The notes: a model not told the origin generated them from the letters alone. Counted from the stretch's first letter, positions 14,689-24,078 are shown. The stretch is DNA of 36,873 bases from Candidatus Scatosoma pullicola (GCA_018712725.1 DVGN01000095.1:1-36873), one strand, 5' to 3'. A program made the numbers and translations.

Positions 14689-15708
14689 TTACGAAGCCCC
14701 CCGCCGCGCCTGCCTTCCCCTGAAAAACAGCCCCGCCGTCACCTTTTTCAGCGCGGACGCGGGGGTGAGTTCCCCGCTCTTGATGGCGCACACGGCGCGG
14801 TAGACGTCCGAATAACAGCGCAGAAGCTCCCCTTCGGGGAATCCCGCCGCCTGTTCGCGGCTCTTTTTCACGGCGTAATCCCGCATGCCGAGCGCCGCCG
14901 CCACTTCCCTGTCCGTCCCCCGCGAAAGGGAGACTTCGTACAGGCCGCGGAAGTGATAGCAGAGGGAATTGAGCAGGGAGATCTCGTCGTACCCCTTCGT
15001 CTGCAATTCGCCCAAAATGCGGACGAAAGCGGAATAATTGCGGCGGGAGAGCGCCCCCGAAAGTTCGTACAGCTTATATTCCGAATCGGGATACACCGCC
15101 TCGTCCACGACTTCGTCCGTCAGGCGGGAAAGCCCCTTCGCGGCGCAGTAGACGAGCAGTTTTTCCGTCTCGCCCGCGATGCGGGACATGTCGTACACGC
15201 AGTACCCCGCCAGCTTGCCGCAGGTGACGCCGTCGGCGAACACCCCCGCCCGCTTGCAGGTGACGTAGATCCACTTTTTGATCGTCTCTTCGTCCGCCCT
15301 GCCGCAGTCGACGAAAGTGACGCCCGGCTTTTTGGAGAGCGCCGCCGTGCCCGCCTTGCCCTTACCCGCGTTGGAGATGACGAGAATGCTGTCGGGGGAG
15401 GGATTTTCAAAGAGGTCTTTGAGGTAAAAGTCGTATTCCTTTTCCGTGGGGTAAAATTCGGAGACGTACACGAACCGCTTTCCGCCCGAAAAGGAAAAGC
15501 TGCCCAGGGCGTCCGCGAGCGCTTTGAGTTTGTCCCCTTTCAGCGCCCTGCCGTCGAAGGAAGAAAAATCGAGCAGCGGATCGACGAGAAAGCGCTTTTT
15601 CAGAAGCGCCGTGCCCCCGTCGCGGAAATAGACTTCCTCCCCTTCGAAGAGATAGACGGGCTGCGCGCCGTTTTCGTCCGTGAATTTTCTGAAATCGACG
15701 TATTTCAT
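14689..15708 (-). CDS. holA: DNA polymerase III delta subunit
   Basis: A 339-residue HolA, usual length about 340. It is the wrench of the clamp loader that opens the DnaN sliding clamp. The sequence begins PVYLFEGEEVYFRDGG in place of the family's YLLYGEE-like start, and shows the AAA+ lid II/III helices and the C-terminal SLLNSLCYHFRGLYEV and PEGELLRCYSDVYRA segments of HolA. It has no Walker motif, as expected for delta. The ATG at 15708 has GGAGGGAGG in front. A holA promoter (15735-15763) precedes it. Adjacent comEC is the classical genome neighbour of holA in Bacillota. Confidence 0.9.
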   Translation of the reverse strand: MKYVDFRKFTDENGAQPVYLFEGEEVYFRDGGTALLKKRFLVDPLLDFSSFDGRALKGDKLKALADALGSFSFSGGKRFVYVSEFYPTEKEYDFYLKDLFENPSPDSILVISNAGKGKAGTAALSKKPGVTFVDCGRADEETIKKWIYVTCKRAGVFADGVTCGKLAGYCVYDMSRIAGETEKLLVYCAAKGLSRLTDEVVDEAVYPDSEYKLYELSGALSRRNYSAFVRILGELQTKGYDEISLLNSLCYHFRGLYEVSLSRGTDREVAAALGMRDYAVKKSREQAAGFPEGELLRCYSDVYRAVCAIKSGELTPASALKKVTAGLFFRGRQARRGAS

Positions 15709-15734
15709 GCCCCTCCCTCCGAAAGATTTTCTCC

Positions 15735-15763
15735 ATTATACCACATCCTTTCGGAAAACGCAA
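15735..15763 (-). promoter_or_regulatory. promoter before holA
   Basis: Leftward TTGCGT (15763-15758, weak -35), 17-base spacer, TATAAT (15740-15735) with TGG just upstream (extended -10). It gives holA and the cdaA-aspartate kinase genes a start separate from comEC. Confidence 0.6.
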
Positions 15764-15776
15764 GGGAAAAGCGGGG

Positions 15777-15795
15777 TGAAAAGCGCCCCGGCGCT
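15777..15795 (-). terminator. weak terminator-like hairpin at the comEC stop
   Basis: AGCGC (15782-15786) pairs with GCGCT (15791-15795) over a four-base loop, followed leftward by four or five Ts. It is short and overlaps the comEC stop codon, so termination would be partial at best. Confidence 0.35.
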
Positions 15796-17405
15796 CAGAA
15801 TATCCAGGCGACCAGGGAAGCCGCGAACGCCGCCGCGCACAGGAGAAGCGCCGCCGCCCGCGCCCCTCTTTTCAGCCGCACCTTGTCCGACGCGAACAGG
15901 AAAAAGCCCAGAAAGGCGGCCGCGCCGCCCTGCAATCCCGCCGTCCGGACGACGAGGGAGAAATCGAGCGCGTGGAAGAGAAGCAGGGACGCCGACCACG
16001 CCGCCGAAGGCGCAAACAACAGCGCGGGCGCAAAGGACGCGGGCAGCAGGCATGCGACGAACGCGAGTGCCAGCAGCACGAAAAAGAGGGCTTCGGTAAA
16101 GGGGACGAACAGGCAGTTCAGAAGGACGCTCCACACGGACAGTTCGCCGAAGACACCCGCGAGCAGGGGAAGGGTGCCGATCTGCGCCGACAGGGTGACG
16201 GCGAGAAATTCCGCCGCGCCCCGCCCGGCGCGCAGCCAAAATCCCTCCGGTTTGTCCGCGTTCCGCGCGGGGAGGGAAAGCGCCCGCTGCAATCCGTCCG
16301 AAAAGCCGCGCGAGAGGACGCCGATGCCGAGACACGCCGCAAAGGAAAGCCCGAATCCCACGTCGAACAGGCGGGCGGGACAGGAGCCGAGAAGGACGAG
16401 CGCCGCGATCCCCGTGCTTTCGAGCAGGTCGGATTTTACCCCGAAGAGAGCGGACAGGTATAAGACGAGACACATGACGACGGCGCGCAGGACGGAGGGC
16501 GAGAACCCGCACACGCCCGCGTACAGCGCCAGAAGTCCGCCCGTCAGCGCAAAGCGGAATACGCCGGGCAGGCGGCGGAGCGCCGTCCTCTTCTCTATGG
16601 CGCGCATGACGGCATACAGCGCGCCGACGTTCAGTCCCGACACGGAAAAGATGTGCGAAATGCCGCCGTAACGGATATTTTCGTACAGCCCTTCCTCTAT
16701 CCCCGACGTGTCCCCGATGAGAAGGGCGTACGTCATCCCCGCCGCCTCTTCGGGCATGCCCGCATACAGCCTGTCTTTGAGGCGGGCGCGGAGAAAGAGA
16801 AAGGGATTTCCCGACCGCCCCGCGGCGACGGCGGACTCCGCTTCCATGCGGTAATAAATCCCCTTTTCGACGTTTTCGCTCTTAAAGCCGTAATCGCCGA
16901 AAAAGGAGAGATCGGTCTCCGCCTCCCCGTACAGCGCCGCCCTGTCCCCCAACCGGATATTTTCGGCGAGCGAAGGGGGCAGGGTTGCGGCGAGCCTGCC
17001 GTCCAGCCGCTTTCCCTCCGCGGTGAGATCGGAGAGGATCACCCTTGCGCCCCAATCGTAGTCCGTCTTTTCCTCCACCGTACCGGCGACGGTAATCCTG
17101 CCCGAAATCACCTCCGCCGAAGCGTGGGCGCGCACCTCCGCCGAAAAGGCGAACGCTCCCAGAGAAAAACACAGCAACAGCCCCGCCGCGGCGGCGACGG
17201 AGCGCAGGCGGTCGGCGGGGAAGAAGAGGGGCACGAGGGCGGGGACGGGCAGCAATGCCAGAAGCCACCACAGGGAGGCGCCCGAAAACAGGCGGAAAAA
17301 GGCAAAGGCGATGCCGAGCGCGAAAAACGCCGCCGCAGACAGAGCGGGACGGAAGTTGAATATTCTCCCGCCCTCTCCGTTGCCGGCAGCGCCCTTTTTC
17401 TCCAT
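15795..17405 (-). CDS. comEC: ComEC/Rec2-family protein without the metallo-beta-lactamase domain
   Basis: A 536-residue membrane protein. N-terminal helices (about 20-90) are followed by an OB-like extracellular stretch, then the Competence domain with TYALLIGDTSGI, HIFSVSGLNVG (residues about 249-261) and GFSPSVLRAVVM, and about eight further hydrophobic helices. ComEC normally forms the inner-membrane channel for single-stranded DNA in transformation. Full-length homologues run 700-800 residues with a C-terminal beta-lactamase nuclease domain; this one stops after the membrane domain. The usual SGLHV reads SGLNV here, Asn259 replacing a conserved His. The ATG at 17405 follows AGGGG at eight to nine bases. 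DNA-uptake function is therefore uncertain. Confidence 0.82.
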   Translation of the reverse strand: MEKKGAAGNGEGGRIFNFRPALSAAAFFALGIAFAFFRLFSGASLWWLLALLPVPALVPLFFPADRLRSVAAAAGLLLCFSLGAFAFSAEVRAHASAEVISGRITVAGTVEEKTDYDWGARVILSDLTAEGKRLDGRLAATLPPSLAENIRLGDRAALYGEAETDLSFFGDYGFKSENVEKGIYYRMEAESAVAAGRSGNPFLFLRARLKDRLYAGMPEEAAGMTYALLIGDTSGIEEGLYENIRYGGISHIFSVSGLNVGALYAVMRAIEKRTALRRLPGVFRFALTGGLLALYAGVCGFSPSVLRAVVMCLVLYLSALFGVKSDLLESTGIAALVLLGSCPARLFDVGFGLSFAACLGIGVLSRGFSDGLQRALSLPARNADKPEGFWLRAGRGAAEFLAVTLSAQIGTLPLLAGVFGELSVWSVLLNCLFVPFTEALFFVLLALAFVACLLPASFAPALLFAPSAAWSASLLLFHALDFSLVVRTAGLQGGAAAFLGFFLFASDKVRLKRGARAAALLLCAAAFAASLVAWIF

Positions 17406-17478
17406 TTCATTTTCCCCTGTAAAAAATTCCGGTACCTTGCCTTTTCCGTTCGTCTCTCCCCTGCCCCTCTCCTTTCGC

Positions 17479-20400
17479 TTACGCGAGGGAGATGCGGTCG
17501 GAGACGGAGCGTACGAACAGCCCTTTCTCCTCTCCCATCGTCACGCAGTTGTTGACGTATACGGAGAACTGATCGGAGGGCTTGTTGATGCGGAAGAGGT
17601 TGCAGACGATGACCATGATTTCGTCCATGTACAGCGCCACCTTGTCTTCGAGCGCGGAACGGATGATCGCGACGATCTCGTAAGGGGTGAAATCCGTCTC
17701 GTTCCTGCGGAGGACGTCCCCCGTTTCCACGCGGTACTTGTCGAAGCCGATGCACTTGTCCGTCTTGCGGTAGTACGCCGTGCCGAAGATGCGCTCGTAC
17801 TTGAATCCGCAGAGGGCGACGAGCGCCTGCATGCGGGCGTCCGCCTTGGCGCCGTACTTCATGATGCCCAGCCCGGACAGGCAGCGCCGGACGAGAAAAT
17901 CGTAGGAGATCGGCTCTTCCGCCGCGACGATGGCTTTGAGGCGGGAGATGATCTCGGCGTCGTTGTCGCCGGAGGTGACAAAGGTGGCGTTTTCGAAGCG
18001 CTGTTCGAGCGCCGCCGCCTTATACGGCTTCTTGCTACGGTTTAAGCCGGTGCCTCCCCTCTTGTCCGCCCCCGTGAGCTTGTCGAGCAGGTCTTTGATC
18101 TTCTTGATCTCCCGCTTGGGATTGTTGTAATAGTTGACCGAATACACCCGCACGACGTTCCAGTTGTTGCGTTTGAGCGTCTGCATCTGCAGGACGAAGC
18201 GGTCCTTGACGGAAAAGTTGTTGGGCCCGTCGCACATGACGGCGAGGATAAACTTGTGCCGGTTTCTCGGATCGGTGACGGCGACGTCGATCTTGAAGTC
18301 GGAAACGCCGACGTCATAGCGGCAGTCGTAGCCGTAGGAGGCGAGTTCTTCGGCGATGTACTTGCCGATGCCCGGCCCCTTGCGGACGAGATTGCCCGAC
18401 GGGATGGCGAGCGTGGTGCGCCCCTTTTCGGCGAATTCGAGGAAGGCTTTGAGCCCCGCCACCCCCTTGGAACCCGTCTTGGACAGGTCGATCATCGCCC
18501 CCGTCATGGACGAGAAGATGACCATCTCTTCGCGCGCGCGGGACACGGCGACGTTGAGCCGCCGCCAGCCGCCCGCCTGGTTGAGGGGACCGAAGTTGAG
18601 GGACACCCTCCCCTGTTTGTCGGGACCGTAGCAGACGGAGAAGAGGATGACGTCCCGCTCGTCCCCCTGCACGTTTTCGAGATTCTTGACGAACAGCGGC
18701 TCTTCGCGGTCGTAGGCGGCGCCGTCCAGCCTCTTTTCGGCGATGACCGCCGTGAGTTTGCGCTCGATGTACTCCTTCTGCACGTTGCTGAACGTGACGA
18801 TGCCGATGCTGGATTTGCGCAGATTCGGGTCGGAGAGCCTGCGGACGACCTCCGCGACGAGCGCGTCCCCTTCCGCCTTGTTCCGCTTGGTGAAGCCGCG
18901 GTCGTAAACGCCGTCCTCCACCCGCACGAACCTGACCCGGCTGTCGGGCGCGTCCGGGGAGGGGAAGGTACACAGCTTGTTGCCGTAATACATGATGTTG
19001 GAGAAGGCGATGAGGCTCTCGTGCTTGCTCCGGTAATGCCAGATGAGGTGGCGCTGCGGGATGCCGAGCGCGAGGCAGTCGTCCAGAACGCTCTCCATGT
19101 CCTCGTTTTCGAGATTGTCTTCGTCCACGTAATTGGTGTTGAAGAATGCGGTGGGCGGCAGCTGTTTGGGGTCGCCGACGACGACGGCGCACTTGGCGCG
19201 CGCGAGAGACCCGATCGCCTCCGCCGTGGGCATCTGGGAGGCTTCGTCGAAGATGACCATGTCGAACATCCCGTTTTCCGGCTGCAGATACTGCGACACG
19301 GTGATCGGGCTCATCAGCATGCAGGGGGCGACGACTTTGAGGAGCTCGGGAATCTCTTCGAACAGCTTTCTCAGCCCCATGCCCCGCAGATTCGCCTTGG
19401 CGAGCCGCTGGAAGTTGACCACTTCCAGACTGAGCGCCCCTTCGGTGGAGGGGGTGGGCAGGCGGGAAATGAGCTTGGCGCGGATGCTCTCGCGGGAGAG
19501 ACGGGCAAATTCGTCCAGCGCCAGCCGCAAAGATTCCGTCTCCTCTTCGAGCAGCGTCGCCGAAAAGCGGGAAAGGACGGGATCGAGCGGGATATTCGTC
19601 TGCAAAAAGTTCTTGTAGATGTTCTTTTCGAAGCTGTCGACGATGTTTTCGCCGGTGATGGAGCCGTTTTCCAACGCGTCCGTCATGAAGGTAAGCCCCG
19701 CCCCGTCCAGCTTCTCCGCCGTCGCGCGGTACATACACCAGTTGGCGAGCAAGTCGATGTTGTCGATGAGCGCCCCCGCCTTGGCGGTATAGTATTCGAG
19801 GACGTCCTCCGCGGGCACCTTTTTGCGGTCGGCGTTGGTGACGGAGAGGAAACTTTCCTCCGCCGCGTAAAAACTCGCCACCGAGCGCAGCAGCCCTTTG
19901 AGGACGGGCTTGGTATAGCCGTTCGCGGCGCGGATGCACATGCTGTTGAAGCTGTCGGCGTTGTAGTCCATGAACAGGCGGGAACAGATGTCGTGCAGTT
20001 CGTACAACCCGGACAAAAACTGCTTTCTGCCGTCGAAGTAGTCCACCTTCCCGAACGCGCCCGTGAAATTTCGGGAGAGCTTGGTGTTGGTGCGGATGAG
20101 TTCCATCGCCTCATAGATCTCGGTGACCGTCTGCAAATGCTTGACGACGTCCTCCTCCTTCATGGGCGAAATTGCGACTTTGGCGAGCTTTCTGGCGACG
20201 GAGAGCGCCGTCTTGTCCTTCGCGTACGCCGTGCCGCCCGCGTCCAGCCAGCTGCCGAGTTCCTTGTACTCCTTCCCGATGTCCACGAGCTTTTTGAAGC
20301 TCTTGAAATAGGCGTCCAGACAGGCGTCCAGCCGGCGGTTGGCGTTGAAGAAGGCATAGAATTCCTCTTCGTTTTCGCGGAAGTATTTATCCAGCGTGCC

Positions 20401-23136
20401 GCCGTCCAGAAGTTTTGCCGCCTGCGAGAGAAGTTCCAGCTTCTTGCGCGTGAGCGTGCTGATCCGCTGGCGGTACAGTTCCAGAAAGAGCGCCACGTAG
20501 TTTTTCAGATGCTTGATCTCCGCGATGACCACTTCGGACGAGCAGTAAATCGCGTCCCGGAGATCGCGCGAATATTCGGTGAGATTGACGTTGGCAAAGG
20601 GGGAATTGTACACCCCGCCGCACTCTTTGGCGGCAGCCGCCGCCTGCACCATCATGTTCTCGTAAGCCTCTATCTTCTCCTTGGTCAGGCTGTCGTAGAA
20701 GGTGCTTTCGATGTTCATGATGTCGGGCGCGTTCTTGTTTTTCTGACAGATGAGCAGCGCCTCGTACACCGACACCCCCAGCCGGCGCTTTTTGTGCAGC
20801 GCCGCCAGCGGCTCGGCGAGATCTTTTTTCAGCTGGGAAATGCTGCCCGATTTCTCGGACAGGCTCACGCTCTCCTGCGCCCCCGCGAGCGCGAGCGTGG
20901 AAGTCAGCTTTTGCAGCACGTCCGCCTTATTCGTCTTGTTGGAGTGCAGTTCCAGACAGAACTCCCCCAGCCCCAGCGAATCCAGGCGCTTTTTGACGAC
21001 GGACAGCGCCGCCTGCTTCTCCGCGACGAACAGCACCCGCTTCCCGTCGTTTAAGGCGTTGGCGATCATATTGGTGATCGTCTGGCTCTTGCCCGTTCCG
21101 GGAGGACCGTGCAAAACGAAGGTCTTGCCCGTCTGCGAAAGCGCCACCGCCTCCCACTGCGAAGAGTCGGCGGGCAGGGGCATGAGGGTCTGGGTGGGCG
21201 GGCACTCGTCCTCCCTGAACTCCACGTCCGCGGTGTCCCTGATCTCGCAGCGGTTGTGCAGGAGGGAGGAGATGAGCTCGTTTTTGGAAAAGACGTCCAT
21301 GTTGTGGCGGAGATCCTGCCACATCTGATAGCGGGCGAAGGAGAAGGCGGCGATATATACGTCGTCGAACACCTTCCAGTCCTTCATGTTGACGACTTCC
21401 ATGCGCACCATGCCGAGAATTTCGGAAATTTTCAGCCCTTGCAGAGCGCCGTCCAGACCGCGGATGTCGATGTTGAATTCCTGCTTCAAAAATTCGAGCA
21501 GGGTGGAATTGACGGAGAAATCTTCGTCCCCCGCCGAAATCGCGTATCCCACGCCCCCTTTCGCCTTTTTGAGGGTGACCGGCTTTAAGACGAGAGGCGC
21601 ATAGTTGACCTTCCCGTCCTCCCGCGAATACCAGCGCAGAAAGCCGAGCGCGAGATAAAGGATCTTCGTGCCCGATTCTTCGTCCGCTTCCTTGCTCCGC
21701 TTGATGAGGCGGTTGATCGTCTCGTTGAGGACGACTTCCTCCGAAAAGGTGCGCAGAATGCCGTTGGAATTTTCCAGCGAGATCAGCTCCCGCATGGACT
21801 TCACTTCCTGCGCGGCGTCGAAAAAGATCTTGCGCCTGGCGATTTCGGTCACCGCCGCCGACGCGCCCGCAAGCCGCATCTCCTCCTTCCCTTCCAGGGC
21901 GGCAAGGGTGGCGTCCGGATCGGAAGAAAGGACGTGCTGCACCATCTTTTCGGGAGAGAAGTTGAGCAGGGTGTTCTTCAAGGACAGATCGAGAAGCCGC
22001 CGCTCCCACTGCTTGTCCTTGGTCTGCTTGCCGTCCAGGCTGAGTTTTTTCGCCTCCGAAAGCTGTTTGGGCGCGGCGTCGGGGGACATGTCCTCTTCCG
22101 AGAGGATCTCGTACCCTTTGAGGTTGCGCGCGCGCATGGGCAGAGGGCGGATGTGCGCGATCCGGCAGCGCCGGATGTCCACGTATTTGTCGTAAATGCC
22201 CCCCGCGTTCAGCCGTTGCAGGAAATGCGCCTCCGAAGTGGAATAGGCGCAGTTGCGGTCGGAGAACAGGTCGTTTATGTCGAAGCAGCTCAGATTGTTG
22301 ATGCCGTCCGCGATGTACTTGGAAAGCCGCTGCATGTCGTCGGCGACCGTGTCCATGAAACAGCTGTCGTACAGCCATACGCCGCAGGTGATCTCCCTTT
22401 CGCCCAACACCAGCACGGGATGCAGTCCTAAACTTTCCAGGCACGCGGCGAAGAGCAGGGAAAGTTCGAGCGGGGTCGCCTTGCGCTCGGCGAGCAGCTT
22501 GGTGCCGCCCCCCGCTTCCACGGGCGAAGCGATGTCCGCCTCTTCCTTTTCGAAGGCGTAGCGGCGGATGCAGGCATACAGCGCCGCCGCCGTCTGCCGC
22601 ACCGCGTTCTTGTCGCTCCCCTCATAGCCGTTTATCTCGCTCGGCACTCCCCACTTTTTCAGCTGCGCCGCGATCTCCGTTTTCAGGCGTTCGCAGTCGG
22701 CGAGCCGGGGGCGCACGAAGGCAGCCAGAAGTTCGGCGTTGCCCGAAGTGCCCTGCCAATAGTCGAAGGGCAGGGCGGTGAGCGTCAGTTTCTGGGACGC
22801 GTACAGCTTTTTCTCCTTGCGGAGCTCTATATAAACGTCCTCCTGCCGCACTTCTTCCAGCCCCACGAAATAGAGCGGGGACAGGATGTTGCCCGCGTCC
22901 ACTTCCACCGCGCTCTCGAACGGCACTTCCGCCACCGGAAGCACGCAGGAGGTCAGAAGACCGTGGTCGTTGGTAACGGTCAGGGTGAGGTCGGCAAGCG
23001 CCTCCGACCCGCCGTTTTCTATCCTTAAAGAAGTGAATATCGGCGTCTGCGTGAAGTAGTCGGCATAGGAAACCACGCCGAGCGCCTCCGCGACGAGGGT
23101 TATACTGTCTTCCGTTTTCAGCTTTTTCTGCGCCAT
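17479..23136 (-). CDS. large DUF4011 SF1 helicase with Vsr-like C-terminal region (Hhe-like)
   Basis: A 1885-residue protein. Residues about 1-370 hold a beta-rich and transglutaminase-like N-terminus (TPLELSLLFAACLESLGLHP). DUF4011 begins around Trp377 (WERRLLDLSLKNTLLNF). Helicase motif I is GPPGTGKS at 677-684, motif II DEAS at 1297-1300, then VVVGDPKQLPP, GDERDVILFSV and NVAVSRARE. SDFKIDVAV (1612-1620) starts a Vsr/PD-(D/E)XK-like segment, followed by a DUF3320-type C-terminus. Helicase, DUF4011 and Vsr together match the Hhe anti-phage class as I recall it. ATG 23136 with AAGGGAG and own promoter. Nuclease motif looks altered (AVMCDG, Met1634), so the cleavage activity is uncertain. Confidence 0.85.
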   Translation of the reverse strand: MAQKKLKTEDSITLVAEALGVVSYADYFTQTPIFTSLRIENGGSEALADLTLTVTNDHGLLTSCVLPVAEVPFESAVEVDAGNILSPLYFVGLEEVRQEDVYIELRKEKKLYASQKLTLTALPFDYWQGTSGNAELLAAFVRPRLADCERLKTEIAAQLKKWGVPSEINGYEGSDKNAVRQTAAALYACIRRYAFEKEEADIASPVEAGGGTKLLAERKATPLELSLLFAACLESLGLHPVLVLGEREITCGVWLYDSCFMDTVADDMQRLSKYIADGINNLSCFDINDLFSDRNCAYSTSEAHFLQRLNAGGIYDKYVDIRRCRIAHIRPLPMRARNLKGYEILSEEDMSPDAAPKQLSEAKKLSLDGKQTKDKQWERRLLDLSLKNTLLNFSPEKMVQHVLSSDPDATLAALEGKEEMRLAGASAAVTEIARRKIFFDAAQEVKSMRELISLENSNGILRTFSEEVVLNETINRLIKRSKEADEESGTKILYLALGFLRWYSREDGKVNYAPLVLKPVTLKKAKGGVGYAISAGDEDFSVNSTLLEFLKQEFNIDIRGLDGALQGLKISEILGMVRMEVVNMKDWKVFDDVYIAAFSFARYQMWQDLRHNMDVFSKNELISSLLHNRCEIRDTADVEFREDECPPTQTLMPLPADSSQWEAVALSQTGKTFVLHGPPGTGKSQTITNMIANALNDGKRVLFVAEKQAALSVVKKRLDSLGLGEFCLELHSNKTNKADVLQKLTSTLALAGAQESVSLSEKSGSISQLKKDLAEPLAALHKKRRLGVSVYEALLICQKNKNAPDIMNIESTFYDSLTKEKIEAYENMMVQAAAAAKECGGVYNSPFANVNLTEYSRDLRDAIYCSSEVVIAEIKHLKNYVALFLELYRQRISTLTRKKLELLSQAAKLLDGGTLDKYFRENEEEFYAFFNANRRLDACLDAYFKSFKKLVDIGKEYKELGSWLDAGGTAYAKDKTALSVARKLAKVAISPMKEEDVVKHLQTVTEIYEAMELIRTNTKLSRNFTGAFGKVDYFDGRKQFLSGLYELHDICSRLFMDYNADSFNSMCIRAANGYTKPVLKGLLRSVASFYAAEESFLSVTNADRKKVPAEDVLEYYTAKAGALIDNIDLLANWCMYRATAEKLDGAGLTFMTDALENGSITGENIVDSFEKNIYKNFLQTNIPLDPVLSRFSATLLEEETESLRLALDEFARLSRESIRAKLISRLPTPSTEGALSLEVVNFQRLAKANLRGMGLRKLFEEIPELLKVVAPCMLMSPITVSQYLQPENGMFDMVIFDEASQMPTAEAIGSLARAKCAVVVGDPKQLPPTAFFNTNYVDEDNLENEDMESVLDDCLALGIPQRHLIWHYRSKHESLIAFSNIMYYGNKLCTFPSPDAPDSRVRFVRVEDGVYDRGFTKRNKAEGDALVAEVVRRLSDPNLRKSSIGIVTFSNVQKEYIERKLTAVIAEKRLDGAAYDREEPLFVKNLENVQGDERDVILFSVCYGPDKQGRVSLNFGPLNQAGGWRRLNVAVSRAREEMVIFSSMTGAMIDLSKTGSKGVAGLKAFLEFAEKGRTTLAIPSGNLVRKGPGIGKYIAEELASYGYDCRYDVGVSDFKIDVAVTDPRNRHKFILAVMCDGPNNFSVKDRFVLQMQTLKRNNWNVVRVYSVNYYNNPKREIKKIKDLLDKLTGADKRGGTGLNRSKKPYKAAALEQRFENATFVTSGDNDAEIISRLKAIVAAEEPISYDFLVRRCLSGLGIMKYGAKADARMQALVALCGFKYERIFGTAYYRKTDKCIGFDKYRVETGDVLRRNETDFTPYEIVAIIRSALEDKVALYMDEIMVIVCNLFRINKPSDQFSVYVNNCVTMGEEKGLFVRSVSDRISLA

Positions 23137-23172
23137 GATTTCTCCCTTTTGTGTCTGAATCTTGTCCCCTCT

Positions 23173-23201
23173 ATTATACTCTTTTTTATACGAAAAATCA
23201 A
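23173..23201 (-). promoter_or_regulatory. promoter of the helicase gene
   Basis: Leftward TTGATT (23201-23196), 17-base spacer, TATAAT (23178-23173), 36 bases before the ATG at 23136. Starts the helicase-comEC transcription unit. Confidence 0.72.
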
Positions 23202-23364
23202 CCGCTGCAACCCCCTTTTCGACAAAAGCCCCTTATAAATGTAAATTTTCTCTCCCCCCTTTTGCCCCTTCCCTTCGGAGCCCCTCCCGCGAAAAATCCG
23301 CGCCCGTCACATCTTGTCATACCCCCCGGCGTTCCCCCGTCCTTGGCTCCCTTTTTCCCTCTCT

Positions 23365-23579
23365 TTATAACTCTCTTATGCAAAGAGCGGGCAGCAATGC
23401 GCCGCCCGCCCCGACTTCCTTTCTCCTCTTTCACGGCTCTCTTGTACAAAGAAAAGCAGCCGACATATGCCCCACCACCATGGCTCCCTTGTGCAAAGGG
23501 AGCTGTCAGCGCAAGCCGCACCCCAACCATGGCTCCCTTGTGCAAAGGGAGCTGTCAGCGCAGCTGACTGAGGGATTGT
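23365..23579 (+). repeat. array of four double-hairpin repeats (first array)
   Basis: Four copies of a unit built on GCTCCCTTGTGCAAAGGGAGC, in order of decay: 23370-23388 and 23431-23460 degenerate, 23477-23513 partial, and 23527-23579 complete. The complete copy has stem 1 (CTCCCTT over TGCA-type loop) and stem 2 (GTCAGC-GCA-GCTGAC) and ends GACTGAGGGATTGT. Copies begin with CCATGG and lie about 50 bases apart. The gap 23137-23614 holds only this array and the helicase promoter; no gene is visible. Purpose unknown: an intergenic palindromic repeat family, perhaps also acting to stop transcription from the genes on its right. Confidence 0.75.
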
Positions 23580-23614
23580 CCCGCACAAATTCCGACTCCG
23601 GGACAAGGCCCTCT

Positions 23615-23992
23615 TTACAGGGCATCTATGACCATCCAATCGATTCGCCCCACTTCAAACTCGACAAATTCGTTTTCCGCAATGTCTTTGGGAATATTGT
23701 TTTCAAGTTCTATCACAATTCCCCCGACCGCAACCAATCGATTTTTCAGGTCAAACAGCCTCCCCGTCAGTTTATAGCCATAATATCCGTCCGTTTTTTC
23801 CGCCGAATATTCATTTTTCAAGGCGCGCATGACGTTTTCCGACATAAATGCCGAAAGCGTAAAATCCTTTTCCTTATCCCCGGCGGAATACGGAAGGGCA
23901 TAGCATAAAATCTCATATTTCCCGTCCGAAACAAGGATGTCCGCCTCCTGCTCCCCGTCAAAATCGACAGACTTGATATACATTTTTGCCAT
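23615..23992 (-). CDS. unknown 125-residue protein
   Basis: I do not recognise a named family. The protein is acidic, mostly beta-strand by pattern (MYIKSVDFDGEQEADILVS, YYGYKLTGRLFDLKNRLVAVG, EFVEFEVGRIDW), without signal peptide or membrane helix. It resembles, from memory, small cytosolic proteins that end with an 'IELE..IP.DI..GE.VEF.V.RID' region. The ATG at 23992 has only a weak AAGGC ribosome site. It is last in a leftward cluster with the EF-Tu-like and damaged genes, 86 bases behind the EF-Tu-like gene. Immunity-protein-like or stress-related roles are guesses. Confidence 0.62.
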   Translation of the reverse strand: MAKMYIKSVDFDGEQEADILVSDGKYEILCYALPYSAGDKEKDFTLSAFMSENVMRALKNEYSAEKTDGYYGYKLTGRLFDLKNRLVAVGGIVIELENNIPKDIAENEFVEFEVGRIDWMVIDAL

Positions 23993-24078
23993 AATTTTTG
24001 CCTTTTTTATTATTTATCAGCGCCGCGGAACAGACAAAATTCATTCTGTTTTCTATAATTTTTCGCCGCCGAAAAAAA

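Noticed and set aside
18256-21054. A 932-codon plus-strand open frame opposite the helicase
   Set aside because: No promoter or Shine-Dalgarno, low-complexity composition; the helicase on the other strand has full motif set.
23365-23579. CRISPR-like array
   Set aside because: Units are irregular (about 36 to 50 bases apart), copies decay, the between-repeat parts are short and not unique spacers, and no cas genes lie nearby.
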